Shown here: in pieces, positions 1-6,645 of the stretch
Numbering within the stretch: the first letter of the stretch is position 1
Layout: every line of letters starts with the position of its first letter
Source of the DNA: an uncultured Paracoccaceae bacterium
GTDB lineage: Bacteria > Pseudomonadota > Alphaproteobacteria > Rhodobacterales > Rhodobacteraceae
Direction: 5' to 3'
NCBI GenBank assembly: GCA_938038825.1
Contig: CALHST010000404.1
Coordinates: 1 to 13,475, forward strand
Length of the DNA: 13,475 nucleotides
Program-made: the position numbers and the translations under genes
The notes under the pieces: generated by a model
Databases searched by the model: none
The model's input: only the letters and a program-made list of their open reading frames with translations
Told to the model about the DNA's origin: nothing

Positions 1-267
1 GTTCTGAACGCCACCGAAGGCGCGGGCTTCATTGGCATCGCGGTTGCGCTTATGGGGCGCTCACATCCCTTTGGCGTATTTTTGGCCGCCATCCTCTTTG
101 GGTTTCTCTATCAAGGCGGCGCAGAGCTGGCTCTTTGGACATCCATCCCCCGCGAACTCATCGTCGTGATCCAAGCCCTTGTGATCCTCTTTACCGGTGC
201 GCTCGACAATATGGTGCGCATGCCGCTGGAAAAACTCTTCCTCGCCACCCGCCGGAAGGGAGCATAA
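1..267 (+). CDS. ABC transporter permease, nucleoside/purine type (C-terminal part)
   Basis: This is the C-terminal 88 residues of an inner-membrane permease; the reading frame is open to the left edge, so the start lies outside the window. The visible part begins VLNATEGAGFIGIAVALMGR and continues through a hydrophobic stretch and a GALDNMVRMPLEK-like tail that ends with a basic cluster (TRRKGA). The EGAGFIGIAVALMG segment and the following Gly-rich membrane helix are typical of COG4603-type permeases that work with BmpA-like binding proteins in nucleoside or purine uptake. The stop codon is 3 bp before the start of a second permease, the normal arrangement for the two membrane subunits of one transporter. 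The ATPase and binding-protein genes would be expected to the left. Substrate is inferred from family only. Confidence 0.85.
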   Translation, partial: VLNATEGAGFIGIAVALMGRSHPFGVFLAAILFGFLYQGGAELALWTSIPRELIVVIQALVILFTGALDNMVRMPLEKLFLATRRKGA

Positions 268-270
268 TCC

Positions 271-1239
271 ATGGATTTCCTGACCCTTATCCAAATCCTT
301 GACAGCACCGTGCGCTTGGCCACACCGCTGCTCCTCGCTTGCCTGGCAGGCCTCTTCTCAGAACGTGCCGGCATCTTTGACATCGGGCTCGAAGGCAAAA
401 TGCTCATGGCCGCTTTCTTTTCAGCCGCCGTGGCAGCAGCCAGCGGCAATGTCTGGCTGGGCCTCCTCGCTGGCATCGCTTCGTCTATGGTGCTCTCCGG
501 CCTGCACGGGCTGGCCTCAATCACGTTCCGTGGCAATCAGCTGATTTCCGGCGTGGCCATCAACTTCCTTGCCGCAGGCATGACCGTCCTGATTGCACAA
601 GACTGGTTCCAACAAGGCGGACGCACCCCGTCCTTGATTGGCGCAGGCCGCTTCGAACCCGTCACCCTGCCCTTCGCAGGCGCCATTACCGACACACCGT
701 TCATAGGGCCGATCTACGCCGAGCTCATCTCCGGCCACTCTATCCTCGTCTACATCGCCTTCCTTGCGGTACCCGCCACATGGTGGATCCTCTATCGCAC
801 CCGCTTCGGCCTGCGCCTGCGCGCCGTGGGCGAAAACCCAGCGGCTGTGGACACCGCTGGCGTCTCCGTTGTTGGCCTCAGATACGCCGCTGTGGCCATC
901 TGCGGTATCTTGTGTGGTCTTGCGGGTGCCTACCTTGCAACTGCCTTGCAAGCCGGCTTTGTCAAAGACATGTCCGCTGGGCGCGGCTTTATCGCCCTGG
1001 CCGCTCTCATCTTTGCAAAATGGCGCCCCTGGTATGCCCTTTGGGCCTGCCTGCTCTTTGGTCTCTTCAGTGCTATGGAAACGCGCCCCGATGTCATCGA
1101 AAACCTGATTGGCATGAAAGTCCAAGGCCAACTTCTCAGCGCCCTGCCCTATATTATGACCGTCATCATCCTCGCAGGTTTCGTCGGCAAAGCCATTCCA
1201 CCCCGCGCAGGCGGCGAACCCTACGTGAAAGAGCGCTGA
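271..1239 (+). CDS. ABC transporter permease, nucleoside/purine type (second subunit)
   Basis: A complete 322-residue polytopic membrane protein of the COG1079 type, the usual partner of the permease just upstream. Visible marks are the N-terminal ERAGIFDIGLEGKMLMAAF segment, close to the ERAGxxNIGLEG signature of this family, about eight to ten hydrophobic segments, and the cytoplasmic loop GENPAAVDTAGVSV near residues 188-201, which resembles the EAA-like loop that contacts the ATPase. The start at ATG 271 is supported by an AGGGAG ribosome site 8 nt upstream, lying inside the end of the previous gene, so translation is probably coupled. The family imports nucleosides or other purine-like compounds; the exact substrate cannot be read from the sequence. 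Wobble positions are visibly richer in C than in the genes further right. No T-rich terminator follows; a stem-loop lies about 35 bp downstream. Confidence 0.9.
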   Translation: MDFLTLIQILDSTVRLATPLLLACLAGLFSERAGIFDIGLEGKMLMAAFFSAAVAAASGNVWLGLLAGIASSMVLSGLHGLASITFRGNQLISGVAINFLAAGMTVLIAQDWFQQGGRTPSLIGAGRFEPVTLPFAGAITDTPFIGPIYAELISGHSILVYIAFLAVPATWWILYRTRFGLRLRAVGENPAAVDTAGVSVVGLRYAAVAICGILCGLAGAYLATALQAGFVKDMSAGRGFIALAALIFAKWRPWYALWACLLFGLFSAMETRPDVIENLIGMKVQGQLLSALPYIMTVIILAGFVGKAIPPRAGGEPYVKER

Positions 1240-1274
1240 TCCCCATTTTCATTGTTCCCACAATACTCTGGGGT

Positions 1275-1339
1275 TTGGGGCGACGCCCCAAGGCACGCGC
1301 GGCCCAAGCGCAATAAAATCCTGTGCGCGCATCGCGCGC
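1275..1339. repeat. Pair of GC-rich stem-loops after the permease operon
   Basis: The first stem-loop is TTGGGGC-GAC-GCCCCAA at 1275-1291, a perfect 7-bp stem. The second is GCGCGC-ATC-GCGCGC at 1325-1339, a perfect 6-bp stem. Neither is followed by a T-run, so these are not standard intrinsic terminators. The arrangement looks like a dispersed intergenic palindromic element of the kind scattered in Rhodobacteraceae genomes; that reading is an inference from general familiarity and needs a genome search. A role in protecting or ending the upstream transcript is also possible. Confidence 0.5.
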
Positions 1340-1530
1340 TCCGGTCCGAATGAAGCTACAAGCGCCTGCGTGCGGCACATAGACCATGCGGCGGTACAAA
1401 AAAGACAGCCAAAATACCGACAGTTTACAAACAAGATACAGCATGGAGGTTTTCACAAGTTTCAATGCGCATCACCGTGTCGGTTACGTGGGTCATTCAC
1501 CCAATATCATCTGTTGTGCCCACACTGCAT

Positions 1531-1561
1531 TAAGTCCAGAAAAACCCATCCATAAGTCCAG
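1531..1561. promoter_or_regulatory. Direct repeat TAAGTCCAG x2, candidate operator upstream of TauE gene
   Basis: TAAGTCCAG occurs at 1531-1539 and again at 1553-1561, with starts 22 bp apart, about two turns of the helix. The second copy ends 59 bp before the chosen TauE start, where a regulator could meet RNA polymerase. Tandem identical half-sites on one DNA face suit a dimeric or two-subunit regulator. No regulator gene is adjacent, and the bound protein is unknown. Confidence 0.35.
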
Positions 1562-1620
1562 TACGCTGCAGAGCAGCAACAATGTTGATTTGTGAAGAAA
1601 AGAGGCGCAAAGGGTGCCTC

Positions 1621-2535
1621 ATGCATATCTATCTTCCCATTGCCGAAGTGTCTGTGAACGCCTTCTTACTGCTCGGGTTGGGAGGCCTTGTCGGCGTCCT
1701 GTCCGGAATGTTCGGCGTGGGCGGCGGATTTTTGATGACCCCCTTGCTGTTTTTTATTGGCATCCCGCCCGCAGTTGCCGTTGCAACAGAAGCCAACCAG
1801 ATTGTTGCGTCGTCTTTTTCCGGTGTTCTTGCGCATTTCAAACGCAAAACCGTTGATCTCAAGATGGGCACAGTCCTGTTGATCGGGGGCCTTGTCGGTG
1901 CCGCTTTGGGGGTCGTTGTGTTCAACCACCTCAAGGCTTTGGGACAAGTCGATCTGCTGGTAAAGCTGTGTTACGTGCTGTTTTTGGGGATCATCGGCTC
2001 TTTGATGTTCATTGAAAGCCTCAACGCGATCCGCAAGTCAAACAGCGGCACCGCAGTTCCCAAGAAACGCAAACACGGACTTGTTCACAAGCTGCCCTTC
2101 AAGATGCGCTTCCGAGTGTCGGGTCTTTATATTTCGGTCATTCCTCCACTCATTGTTGGGCTTCTGGTTGGGATCTTGGCTGCCATCATGGGCGTTGGCG
2201 GCGGGTTCATCATGGTGCCTGCGATGATTTATATCCTTGGAATGCCGACAAAAGTTGTTGTGGGCACATCTCTGTTTCAAATCATATTTGTCACTGCATT
2301 CACCACAATGCTTCACGCCACAACCAACTATACGGTTGACGTCGTACTGGCTGTTCTCTTGCTTGTCGGCGGTGTGATTGGCGCGCAAATCGGAACGCGG
2401 ATAGGCGTGAAGATGAAAGCCGAACAACTGCGTATTTTGCTTGCCCTAATGGTATTGGCCGTATGCGGGAAGCTGGCATTTGACTTGCTGGTAATGCCGT
2501 CCGAGCTGTATTCGCTTGGCGTAGGGGGACATTGA
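1621..2535 (+). CDS. Sulfite exporter TauE/SafE family membrane protein
   Basis: A 304-residue integral membrane protein of the TauE/SafE family (PF01925), which moves small sulfur or organic anions such as sulfite or sulfoacetate out of, and in some members into, the cell. The two internal repeats of the family are plain: GVGGGF at residues 32-37 and GVGGGF at 191-196, each followed by a membrane helix and a Pro (MTP, MVP). A basic loop (KKRKHG, about 148-153) separates the halves and should be cytoplasmic. I chose ATG 1621 rather than the in-frame ATG at 1582: the upstream 13 residues (LICEEKRRKGCL type) are charged and unlike the family, and AAAGGG lies about 8 nt before 1621. It overlaps nothing and is followed 1 bp later by a TIGR02186-type gene, so the two are probably one transcript. 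The substrate is not determined. Confidence 0.9.
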   Translation: MHIYLPIAEVSVNAFLLLGLGGLVGVLSGMFGVGGGFLMTPLLFFIGIPPAVAVATEANQIVASSFSGVLAHFKRKTVDLKMGTVLLIGGLVGAALGVVVFNHLKALGQVDLLVKLCYVLFLGIIGSLMFIESLNAIRKSNSGTAVPKKRKHGLVHKLPFKMRFRVSGLYISVIPPLIVGLLVGILAAIMGVGGGFIMVPAMIYILGMPTKVVVGTSLFQIIFVTAFTTMLHATTNYTVDVVLAVLLLVGGVIGAQIGTRIGVKMKAEQLRILLALMVLAVCGKLAFDLLVMPSELYSLGVGGH

Positions 2536-2536
2536 T

Positions 2537-3292
2537 ATGATCCGCATTCTCCTTGCCTTCATCTTTCTGACCGCCCCCCTACATGCGGAAGAAGTTGTTC
2601 TTGGGCTGTCCAAAGATCGTGTGGATATCACCACAAGCTTTAATGGTTCCGAGATCCTTTTATTCGGCGCCATCAAGCGCGAAGAAGCCATTCCCGATGG
2701 GCCACCGATCGGGGTCATCGTCACAATTTCGGGCCCATTGCAACCCGTCACTGTACGCCGCAAATCGAACCGTTTTGGCATTTGGGTCAATACAGCCGCA
2801 ATCGAGGTCGACTCCGCACCTGCGTTTTATGCCGTTGCAAGTAGTGCGCCGCTGAATGAAACACTCAACGATGTGGAGGACTTGCGTCACCATATCTCTA
2901 TACCGCGGGCTATTCGTTCTGTCGGTGCCCCGGACACAATCACCGATGCCGAAAGTTTCACCGAAGCTTTGATCCGGATCCGCACCGCGAGCGGCCAATA
3001 CCAGCTTTTGGAAAACCAAGTGGCCGTGGATTCACAAACCCTGTTTCGCACCTCGGTCCAATTGCCTTCGGCTTTGGTTGAAGGGGACTATACCACACGG
3101 ATTTTTCTAACCCGCGACGGCAAAGTAATATCGCAACTTGAAACGTCGATCGACGTGGACAAAGTTGGATTGGAACGGTGGCTGTTTGATTTGTCCCGAG
3201 AAAATGCCGTGCTGTATGGCCTGATGTCATTGGCCATCGCAATTTTTGCCGGTTGGAGCGCGTCTGCGGTATTTTCTTTGATCCGCCAGTGA
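2537..3292 (+). CDS. Exported, membrane-anchored TIGR02186-type (Alph_Pro_TM) protein
   Basis: A 251-residue protein that I assign to the alphaproteobacterial putative transmembrane family TIGR02186/PF09608, whose members typically sit beside TauE/SafE transporters. It has an N-terminal signal peptide (MIRILLAFIFLTAPLHA, likely cut after residue 17 before EE), a periplasmic body of about 200 residues with a beta-rich look, and one C-terminal membrane helix at roughly 226-249 ending in a short SLIRQ tail. The sequence GLSKDRVDITTSFNG at the mature N-terminus is a typical family opening. The start ATG 2537 has GGGGGA about 7 nt upstream, and the gene begins 1 bp after the TauE stop. The topology places its body in the periplasm, where it could assist or gate the exporter; this is inferred from gene pairing only, since no biochemical role is known to me. 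Confidence 0.85.
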   Translation: MIRILLAFIFLTAPLHAEEVVLGLSKDRVDITTSFNGSEILLFGAIKREEAIPDGPPIGVIVTISGPLQPVTVRRKSNRFGIWVNTAAIEVDSAPAFYAVASSAPLNETLNDVEDLRHHISIPRAIRSVGAPDTITDAESFTEALIRIRTASGQYQLLENQVAVDSQTLFRTSVQLPSALVEGDYTTRIFLTRDGKVISQLETSIDVDKVGLERWLFDLSRENAVLYGLMSLAIAIFAGWSASAVFSLIRQ

Positions 3293-3300
3293 TATGGTGC

Positions 3301-3316
3301 GTGAGCTGAAGCTCAC
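3301..3316. repeat. Stem-loop GTGAGC-TGAA-GCTCAC
   Basis: A perfect 6-bp stem with a TGAA tetraloop lies 9 bp after the stop of the TIGR02186-type gene. It is followed by CCTACAGG rather than T residues, so it is a poor intrinsic terminator. It may be a dispersed short palindrome or a 3'-end stabiliser. Confidence 0.45.
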
Positions 3317-3357
3317 CCTACAGGTCAATCAAAACGCGTGCTTAATCTAGCTGGACC

Positions 3358-3377
3358 AAAAAACAGGACATGTCCCG
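3358..3377 (-). terminator. Candidate intrinsic terminator of the helicase transcript
   Basis: Read on the minus strand, a 5-bp stem CGGGA-CATG-TCCTG (one G-U pair) is followed directly by TTTTTT. It lies about 35-55 bp after the helicase stop codon. The stem is short, so efficiency may be low, but the T-run and position fit. Confidence 0.4.
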
Positions 3378-3411
3378 CCGCGCGATGTTTTCTTGCACCT
3401 GAAACAGCGGC

Positions 3412-4962
3412 TCATAGCAGACCTTCTTCATCCAAGGAGGTCGGATCCAACGTCAGTGGTGCACGCGGCACGCTGCGTAAATCATCAACGCTCAGCGGCC
3501 CGGACGGTTTGGATAAGCGTGCCCGAACGATCCAATGCAGCCTTTCGGACGCGCGCGTGATCGCAACATAGGCCAACCGTTTCCAAAGAGGTTGCCCTGC
3601 CTCGACCCGGCCCATGCGTGCCGCTGCATAGAGATCAGGCGCAAAGACCTGCACTGTGTCCCATTGCGAACCCTGCGCCTTATGGATGGTCACAGCAGCA
3701 CCGTGCAGAAACGTCGCCCCCATCCGTGCCGCAAAGGGAATAAACGGTTCTTCTTCGTCCGGCTTTTCGATTTTCACAATGGACGCAGCAGACACTTGGG
3801 GATCTTCTGCCCCCATCACGTGCAACCGCGAAAAGCCCGGTTTGCGCCCGTGCCCCAAAAAGATCACCTGTGCGCCCTTGATCAATCCGCGCGCCTCTAG
3901 ATCAAGACGTTTCTTGCGGTGTTTGAGCGGCAGTTCGAGTCCATCACAAATCAGGGGTTCGCCTTCGATCAGCGCATCTTCGGGTGCGCCGTGCACGTTG
4001 CGAAACGCGTTGATCAGGCGGATCCGGGTCGCATTGCGCCAGACCAAAACGGGCGAGCGCGCCATCAGGTCCACTTCAACCCGTTGCCCCCAGACGACGC
4101 GGTCATCCTGGCGCGCCTTGTCTTCGACCATGCGTTCGAAATCCTGAAACTCAAGCTGTGGATCCGCCAAAGCATGAGCCAGATCCAAGATCGGGTTGTC
4201 GGCCTCTTGCCTATGAATACGGGCCAAATTCAGCGTGCGCGATTCCGGGAGTTTTTCGAACACCATAGTCCCAGATTGGTTCACCGGAGCCAGCTGTGCC
4301 GGGTCACCGAACATCAGCAGCGTTGGAAAAATCTCTTTCAAATCGTCGAATTGGCGATCATCCAGCATGGACGCCTCATCCACAAACCCGATGTCCAAGG
4401 GTTCTTCGCGCCGCTTCCAACCCGTAATGAAGTCCGACCCGCGCAATCCAGCCGCGGCCAAGGCACCGGGGATCGACTTATTGGTTTGGAAGAAGGCAAA
4501 GGCCCGGTCAAGCGCTTGATCGGTCAAGCCTTCGACGTCTGGCCGGTCCCCGTTGCCAGCCAGCCATTCTGCGATGCGTTCATATTCCGGGTCATACACC
4601 GGAGTGTACAAAATACGATGGATCGTGGTCGCAGGAACACCGCGCAGCCGCAAAACACTTGCAGCTTTGTTGGTGGGGGCAAGGATCGCCAATGACCGTT
4701 TGTCGCGTTTCTTGCGGCTTTCATAGTCGCCAGACACGATTTCGAGCCCTGCATCTGCCAACGCTTTGGTCAGCTCTGCCAAAAGCAGCGTTTTACCAGA
4801 CCCCGCCTTTCCGGTCACAGCCATCACTTGGCCTGCTTTGCCATCTGCACGAGGCGTCGTGTGCCCGTCTTCTACAGCGACCCCAACAGTTTGCAGCATG
4901 GCAGCAATACTATCAAAGGCCGCGGCCTGATCTTCGGAAAATGTTACAGCAGGGGTCGTCAT
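3412..4962 (-). CDS. RecD-like superfamily 1 ATP-dependent helicase
   Basis: A 516-residue ATPase of the RecD/TraA (SF1B) type. Walker A is GKAGSGKT at residues 51-58 after an N-terminal FSEDQAAAF Q-motif-like segment; a motif Ia-like APTNKAA follows at 95-101 and ATTIHRIL at 111-118; Walker B is VDEAS at 194-198; motif III is GDPAQL at 219-224; the UvrD-like C-terminal part has VTIHKAQGSQW at 424-434 and motif VI YVAITRASE at 465-473. All residues needed for ATP hydrolysis appear present. It is shorter than RecD2 and lacks visible N-terminal HhH repeats, so it matches the stand-alone AAA/RecD-like helicases common in Rhodobacteraceae rather than a RecBCD subunit. It probably unwinds DNA 5'-3' in repair or recombination. 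It starts 54 nt after the luxI stop on the same strand with no terminator between, so read-through from luxI is likely. The ribosome site before ATG 4962 is weak. Confidence 0.88.
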   Translation of the reverse strand: MTTPAVTFSEDQAAAFDSIAAMLQTVGVAVEDGHTTPRADGKAGQVMAVTGKAGSGKTLLLAELTKALADAGLEIVSGDYESRKKRDKRSLAILAPTNKAASVLRLRGVPATTIHRILYTPVYDPEYERIAEWLAGNGDRPDVEGLTDQALDRAFAFFQTNKSIPGALAAAGLRGSDFITGWKRREEPLDIGFVDEASMLDDRQFDDLKEIFPTLLMFGDPAQLAPVNQSGTMVFEKLPESRTLNLARIHRQEADNPILDLAHALADPQLEFQDFERMVEDKARQDDRVVWGQRVEVDLMARSPVLVWRNATRIRLINAFRNVHGAPEDALIEGEPLICDGLELPLKHRKKRLDLEARGLIKGAQVIFLGHGRKPGFSRLHVMGAEDPQVSAASIVKIEKPDEEEPFIPFAARMGATFLHGAAVTIHKAQGSQWDTVQVFAPDLYAAARMGRVEAGQPLWKRLAYVAITRASERLHWIVRARLSKPSGPLSVDDLRSVPRAPLTLDPTSLDEEGLL

Positions 4963-5016
4963 AAACGGACACTAGCGAGCCGCGCACAGAGGGACCAGAT
5001 CAATCAGGCCAATCTG

Positions 5017-5664
5017 TTAAGCAATTGCTTTCAAAGCTGCGTTTGTGTTGTCAGCGGCGTGACCAAAAGCGGCGTCGAACCATGCGCGGGATTGTTGGGC
5101 CGTGATCCCACATTTGCGCATGACCTGCTCTTTGGCTTGGGGCGTAAAGTCCCAAAGCCCCACACTGATCTGATCGCGTCCCTCACCGACGGAACCAAGC
5201 ACCTCGGGGCTGGCACCAGTCATGCGATAAATCCGAACCATACGCGCATCAAAAACCCCGACAAACTGTACGATACCCAAGCCTTGCATGATCTCGCCAC
5301 CCGCCAGCATCAAAGCCGCCGCGACCTGGGCCAGGGCCCCTTGTTTCAAGCAAAACCGCGTGCATTCCCATATCAGTGGGCTGACCACGGCGCCGCCGCC
5401 CATCACATGCGCGAAATGGTCATTCACCATAACCTTACCCGTCGTTGGCAAAAACCGCATCGACCCGCCATGAGTGCCGTCCGGCATTTCCCAAATCACA
5501 TAAAGTGGGTTTTCCGTGTCGTATTCATCTGTTTCAAACCCATTTTCGTCAACACTGACGTCCCACCCTAGACGGTTATGAAATTGGTCGGTCCGGTCGC
5601 GGAACATCGAGTCACGAAGTTTCGGGAAGTTCTTGAGTTGATCGGCGTAGAGATAGCGCAGCAT
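5017..5664 (-). CDS. luxI: Acyl-homoserine-lactone synthase (LuxI family)
   Basis: A 215-residue LuxI-type enzyme that makes an N-acyl-L-homoserine lactone from S-adenosylmethionine and an acyl-ACP (or acyl-CoA) in the cytoplasm. The invariant family residues are at the expected positions: R24, F28, W34, D46, D49, R70, F84, E100 and R103, with the core GGSMRFLP at 66-73 and the helix WECTRFC at 99-105. The length is usual for the family. The start ATG 5664 has AAGGA about 10 nt upstream. It lies 110 bp downstream of luxR on the same strand, so the pair is the usual receptor-synthase neighbour set. Chain length and oxidation of the acyl group cannot be predicted reliably from the sequence. Two inverted repeats in the luxR-luxI gap are candidate operator sites. 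The helicase downstream may share its transcript. Confidence 0.93.
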   Translation of the reverse strand: MLRYLYADQLKNFPKLRDSMFRDRTDQFHNRLGWDVSVDENGFETDEYDTENPLYVIWEMPDGTHGGSMRFLPTTGKVMVNDHFAHVMGGGAVVSPLIWECTRFCLKQGALAQVAAALMLAGGEIMQGLGIVQFVGVFDARMVRIYRMTGASPEVLGSVGEGRDQISVGLWDFTPQAKEQVMRKCGITAQQSRAWFDAAFGHAADNTNAALKAIA

Positions 5665-5704
5665 GATGACCGTTCCTTCGTTAAAAATGAGGAGTGGTCA
5701 CAAG

Positions 5705-5735
5705 AATAACCAGTAAAAGTTTAATGACTGTTATT
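5705..5735. promoter_or_regulatory. Imperfect inverted repeat upstream of luxI, possible LuxR operator
   Basis: AATAACCAGT at 5705-5714 faces ACTGTTATT at 5727-5735 across a 12-nt AT-rich spacer; the arms match except for one extra C. It is centred about 56 bp upstream of the luxI start codon. On the minus strand the right arm overlaps a TATTCT that could be a -10 element. The arm spacing differs from a classical 20-bp lux box, so the LuxR link is inference. Confidence 0.35.
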
Positions 5736-5756
5736 TGGCCCGCGCGCGCCGTTAAC

Positions 5757-5780
5757 GTTTGAAGGAGTCAGTGTTCAAAC
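5757..5780. promoter_or_regulatory. Perfect inverted repeat GTTTGAA-N10-TTCAAAC at the luxR end
   Basis: Two perfect 7-bp arms at 5757-5763 and 5774-5780 are separated by 10 nt and cover the luxR stop codon (5775-5777). Next to it is the palindrome CGTTAACG at 5750-5757. No T-run follows on the minus strand, so it is not an obvious terminator. It could be a LuxR-type operator or an RNA hairpin controlling read-through into luxI. Confidence 0.4.
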
Positions 5781-6494
5781 CACGATCAATCCACGCGCCA
5801 TGGCTCGCGCAACAGCATGGGTCGTGTTTAATGCGCCCAATTTGAAGCGCGCACTTTCGATATAGACGCGCAACGTGTGTTCAGAAATCGAAAGCGTATC
5901 AGCCACTTGCGCCCGTGAGTAGCCCATCGCCAACAGCGTCATTGCGTCAATCTCGCGCGGGCTTAACGCTTGATTGGCATCCGGGGCACGGTCCGGTTCC
6001 AGCTCCAGCGCTTTTTCATTAAAGTAATGCGCAACAAGGATTAATGACCGCCGGTTTTTATCGGTAAATTCAGCCCAGTCTTCGTCAGAACACGTGTGGT
6101 TTGATGTGAACAAAGCGAATTGACCATTCGGTCCGCGAATCGGAACCGAGAACCCTTGATTACCAATTCCGTATTCCATGGCCTCTGCCAGGAATTGCCG
6201 GGCAGCCTTGCTTGACCAATCCAGACGTTTCCAGTCAACCGGGTGAAAGCGCTGGTAACATCCAATAATGACCGGATCTATGCGCAGGTATTGTTGTTCT
6301 TGGTATCGGTCCTGCCATTCTTGCGAATAGGTTCCACATCCAAATTGATCCCCGCCGGCATCAACCCAATGATAGGCCACGTGGTCAATCTTTAGGGCAT
6401 CGCGCAGCTCTTCACTGGCGGTTTGAATACCTTCAAGTGCCTCAGCGGATTCGAGCCTTTCCAGTATTGTCTCCAAGAATGCGTCTTTCTCCAT
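5775..6494 (-). CDS. luxR: LuxR-family autoinducer-binding transcriptional regulator
   Basis: A 239-residue quorum-sensing regulator. The N-terminal autoinducer domain carries the conserved W60, Y64, D73-P74 and W88, each three positions beyond TraR W57, Y61, D70 and W85, and a NQGFSVPIRG segment at 112-121 corresponding to the conserved Gly. The C-terminal LuxR helix-turn-helix spans about 175-239 and begins LSPREIDAMTLLAMGYSR with E181 and G191; the recognition-helix region is ISEHTLRVYIESARFKLG, where the frequent His after TV/TL is Tyr here. The protein should bind an acyl-homoserine lactone and then DNA. I chose ATG 6494; a longer open frame to 6572 adds 26 residues that overlap the upstream small gene and look unlike the family. 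The 5' end overlaps that small gene by 53 nt, which suggests translational coupling. luxI follows after 110 bp. Confidence 0.92.
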   Translation of the reverse strand: MEKDAFLETILERLESAEALEGIQTASEELRDALKIDHVAYHWVDAGGDQFGCGTYSQEWQDRYQEQQYLRIDPVIIGCYQRFHPVDWKRLDWSSKAARQFLAEAMEYGIGNQGFSVPIRGPNGQFALFTSNHTCSDEDWAEFTDKNRRSLILVAHYFNEKALELEPDRAPDANQALSPREIDAMTLLAMGYSRAQVADTLSISEHTLRVYIESARFKLGALNTTHAVARAMARGLIVV

Positions 6495-6645
6495 GAACTG
6501 GTCGGGCCTTTCTTTCCATGGACGTAAGTTCGATCGCAGCAGTGTCGGCCACTTCTGCGAGCTGGTCAGCAAGCTTCGGCAGCGCGTTCATCTGCGCATA
6601 GCTTTTCAGATCAGCCAGTACGTCCAAGATCCAATCATTTTTCAT
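6442..6645 (-). CDS. Small 67-aa protein upstream of and overlapping luxR
   Basis: A 67-residue frame starting at ATG 6645 with AAAGG about 11 nt upstream. The first 40 residues (MKNDWILDVLADLKSYAQMN onward) look like a compact amphipathic helical protein with Leu/Ala spacing. The last 20 or so residues are basic and rich in Arg and Gly, and this tail is encoded by DNA that also encodes the luxR start in another frame. The N-terminal part resembles a small hypothetical family that I believe precedes luxR in other Rhodobacteraceae, but I cannot search to confirm. It ends 53 nt inside luxR, so its ribosomes pass over the luxR start. It could be a translational leader, a partner of LuxR, or an independent small protein. 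The function is unknown. Confidence 0.65.
   Translation of the reverse strand: MKNDWILDVLADLKSYAQMNALPKLADQLAEVADTAAIELTSMERKARPVHGERRILGDNTGKARIR

Larger units (their letters stand above)
1240..1620. other. Non-coding region between permease operon and TauE gene
   Basis: This stretch of 381 bp holds no convincing gene. The open frames in it (for example 1370-1555 and 1386-1595 on the plus strand, 1166-1465 on the minus strand) have no recognisable protein content and weak ribosome sites. It contains two perfect stem-loops near the left end, a dyad TGGGT-N5-ACCCA at 1489-1503, and a 9-bp direct repeat near the right end. The promoter of the downstream TauE gene should lie in the right half, but I see no strong -35/-10 pair. 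Confidence 0.6.

Noticed and set aside
517..1131. 204-aa open frame on the minus strand opposite the second permease
   Set aside because: It is an antisense shadow of a clear membrane protein gene.
1370..1595. Two small overlapping open frames in the 1240-1620 gap
   Set aside because: No ribosome site of note, no recognisable sequence, and they overlap candidate regulatory repeats.
3919..4695. 258-aa open frame on the plus strand inside the helicase gene
   Set aside because: It is antisense to a gene with complete helicase motifs, shows no domain of its own, and has no ribosome site worth noting.
4828..5571. 247-aa open frame on the plus strand across luxI and the helicase start
   Set aside because: It runs antisense to two well-supported genes and has no recognisable protein features.
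5739..5750. CGCGCGCG run between luxR and luxI
   Set aside because: It is a short alternating purine-pyrimidine tract and too short to claim a structural role.
6495..6572. N-terminal extension of LuxR by 26 residues
   Set aside because: The added residues do not look like the family N-terminus and overlap the upstream small gene; conserved ligand-pocket positions are three residues off TraR numbering when ATG 6494 is used.
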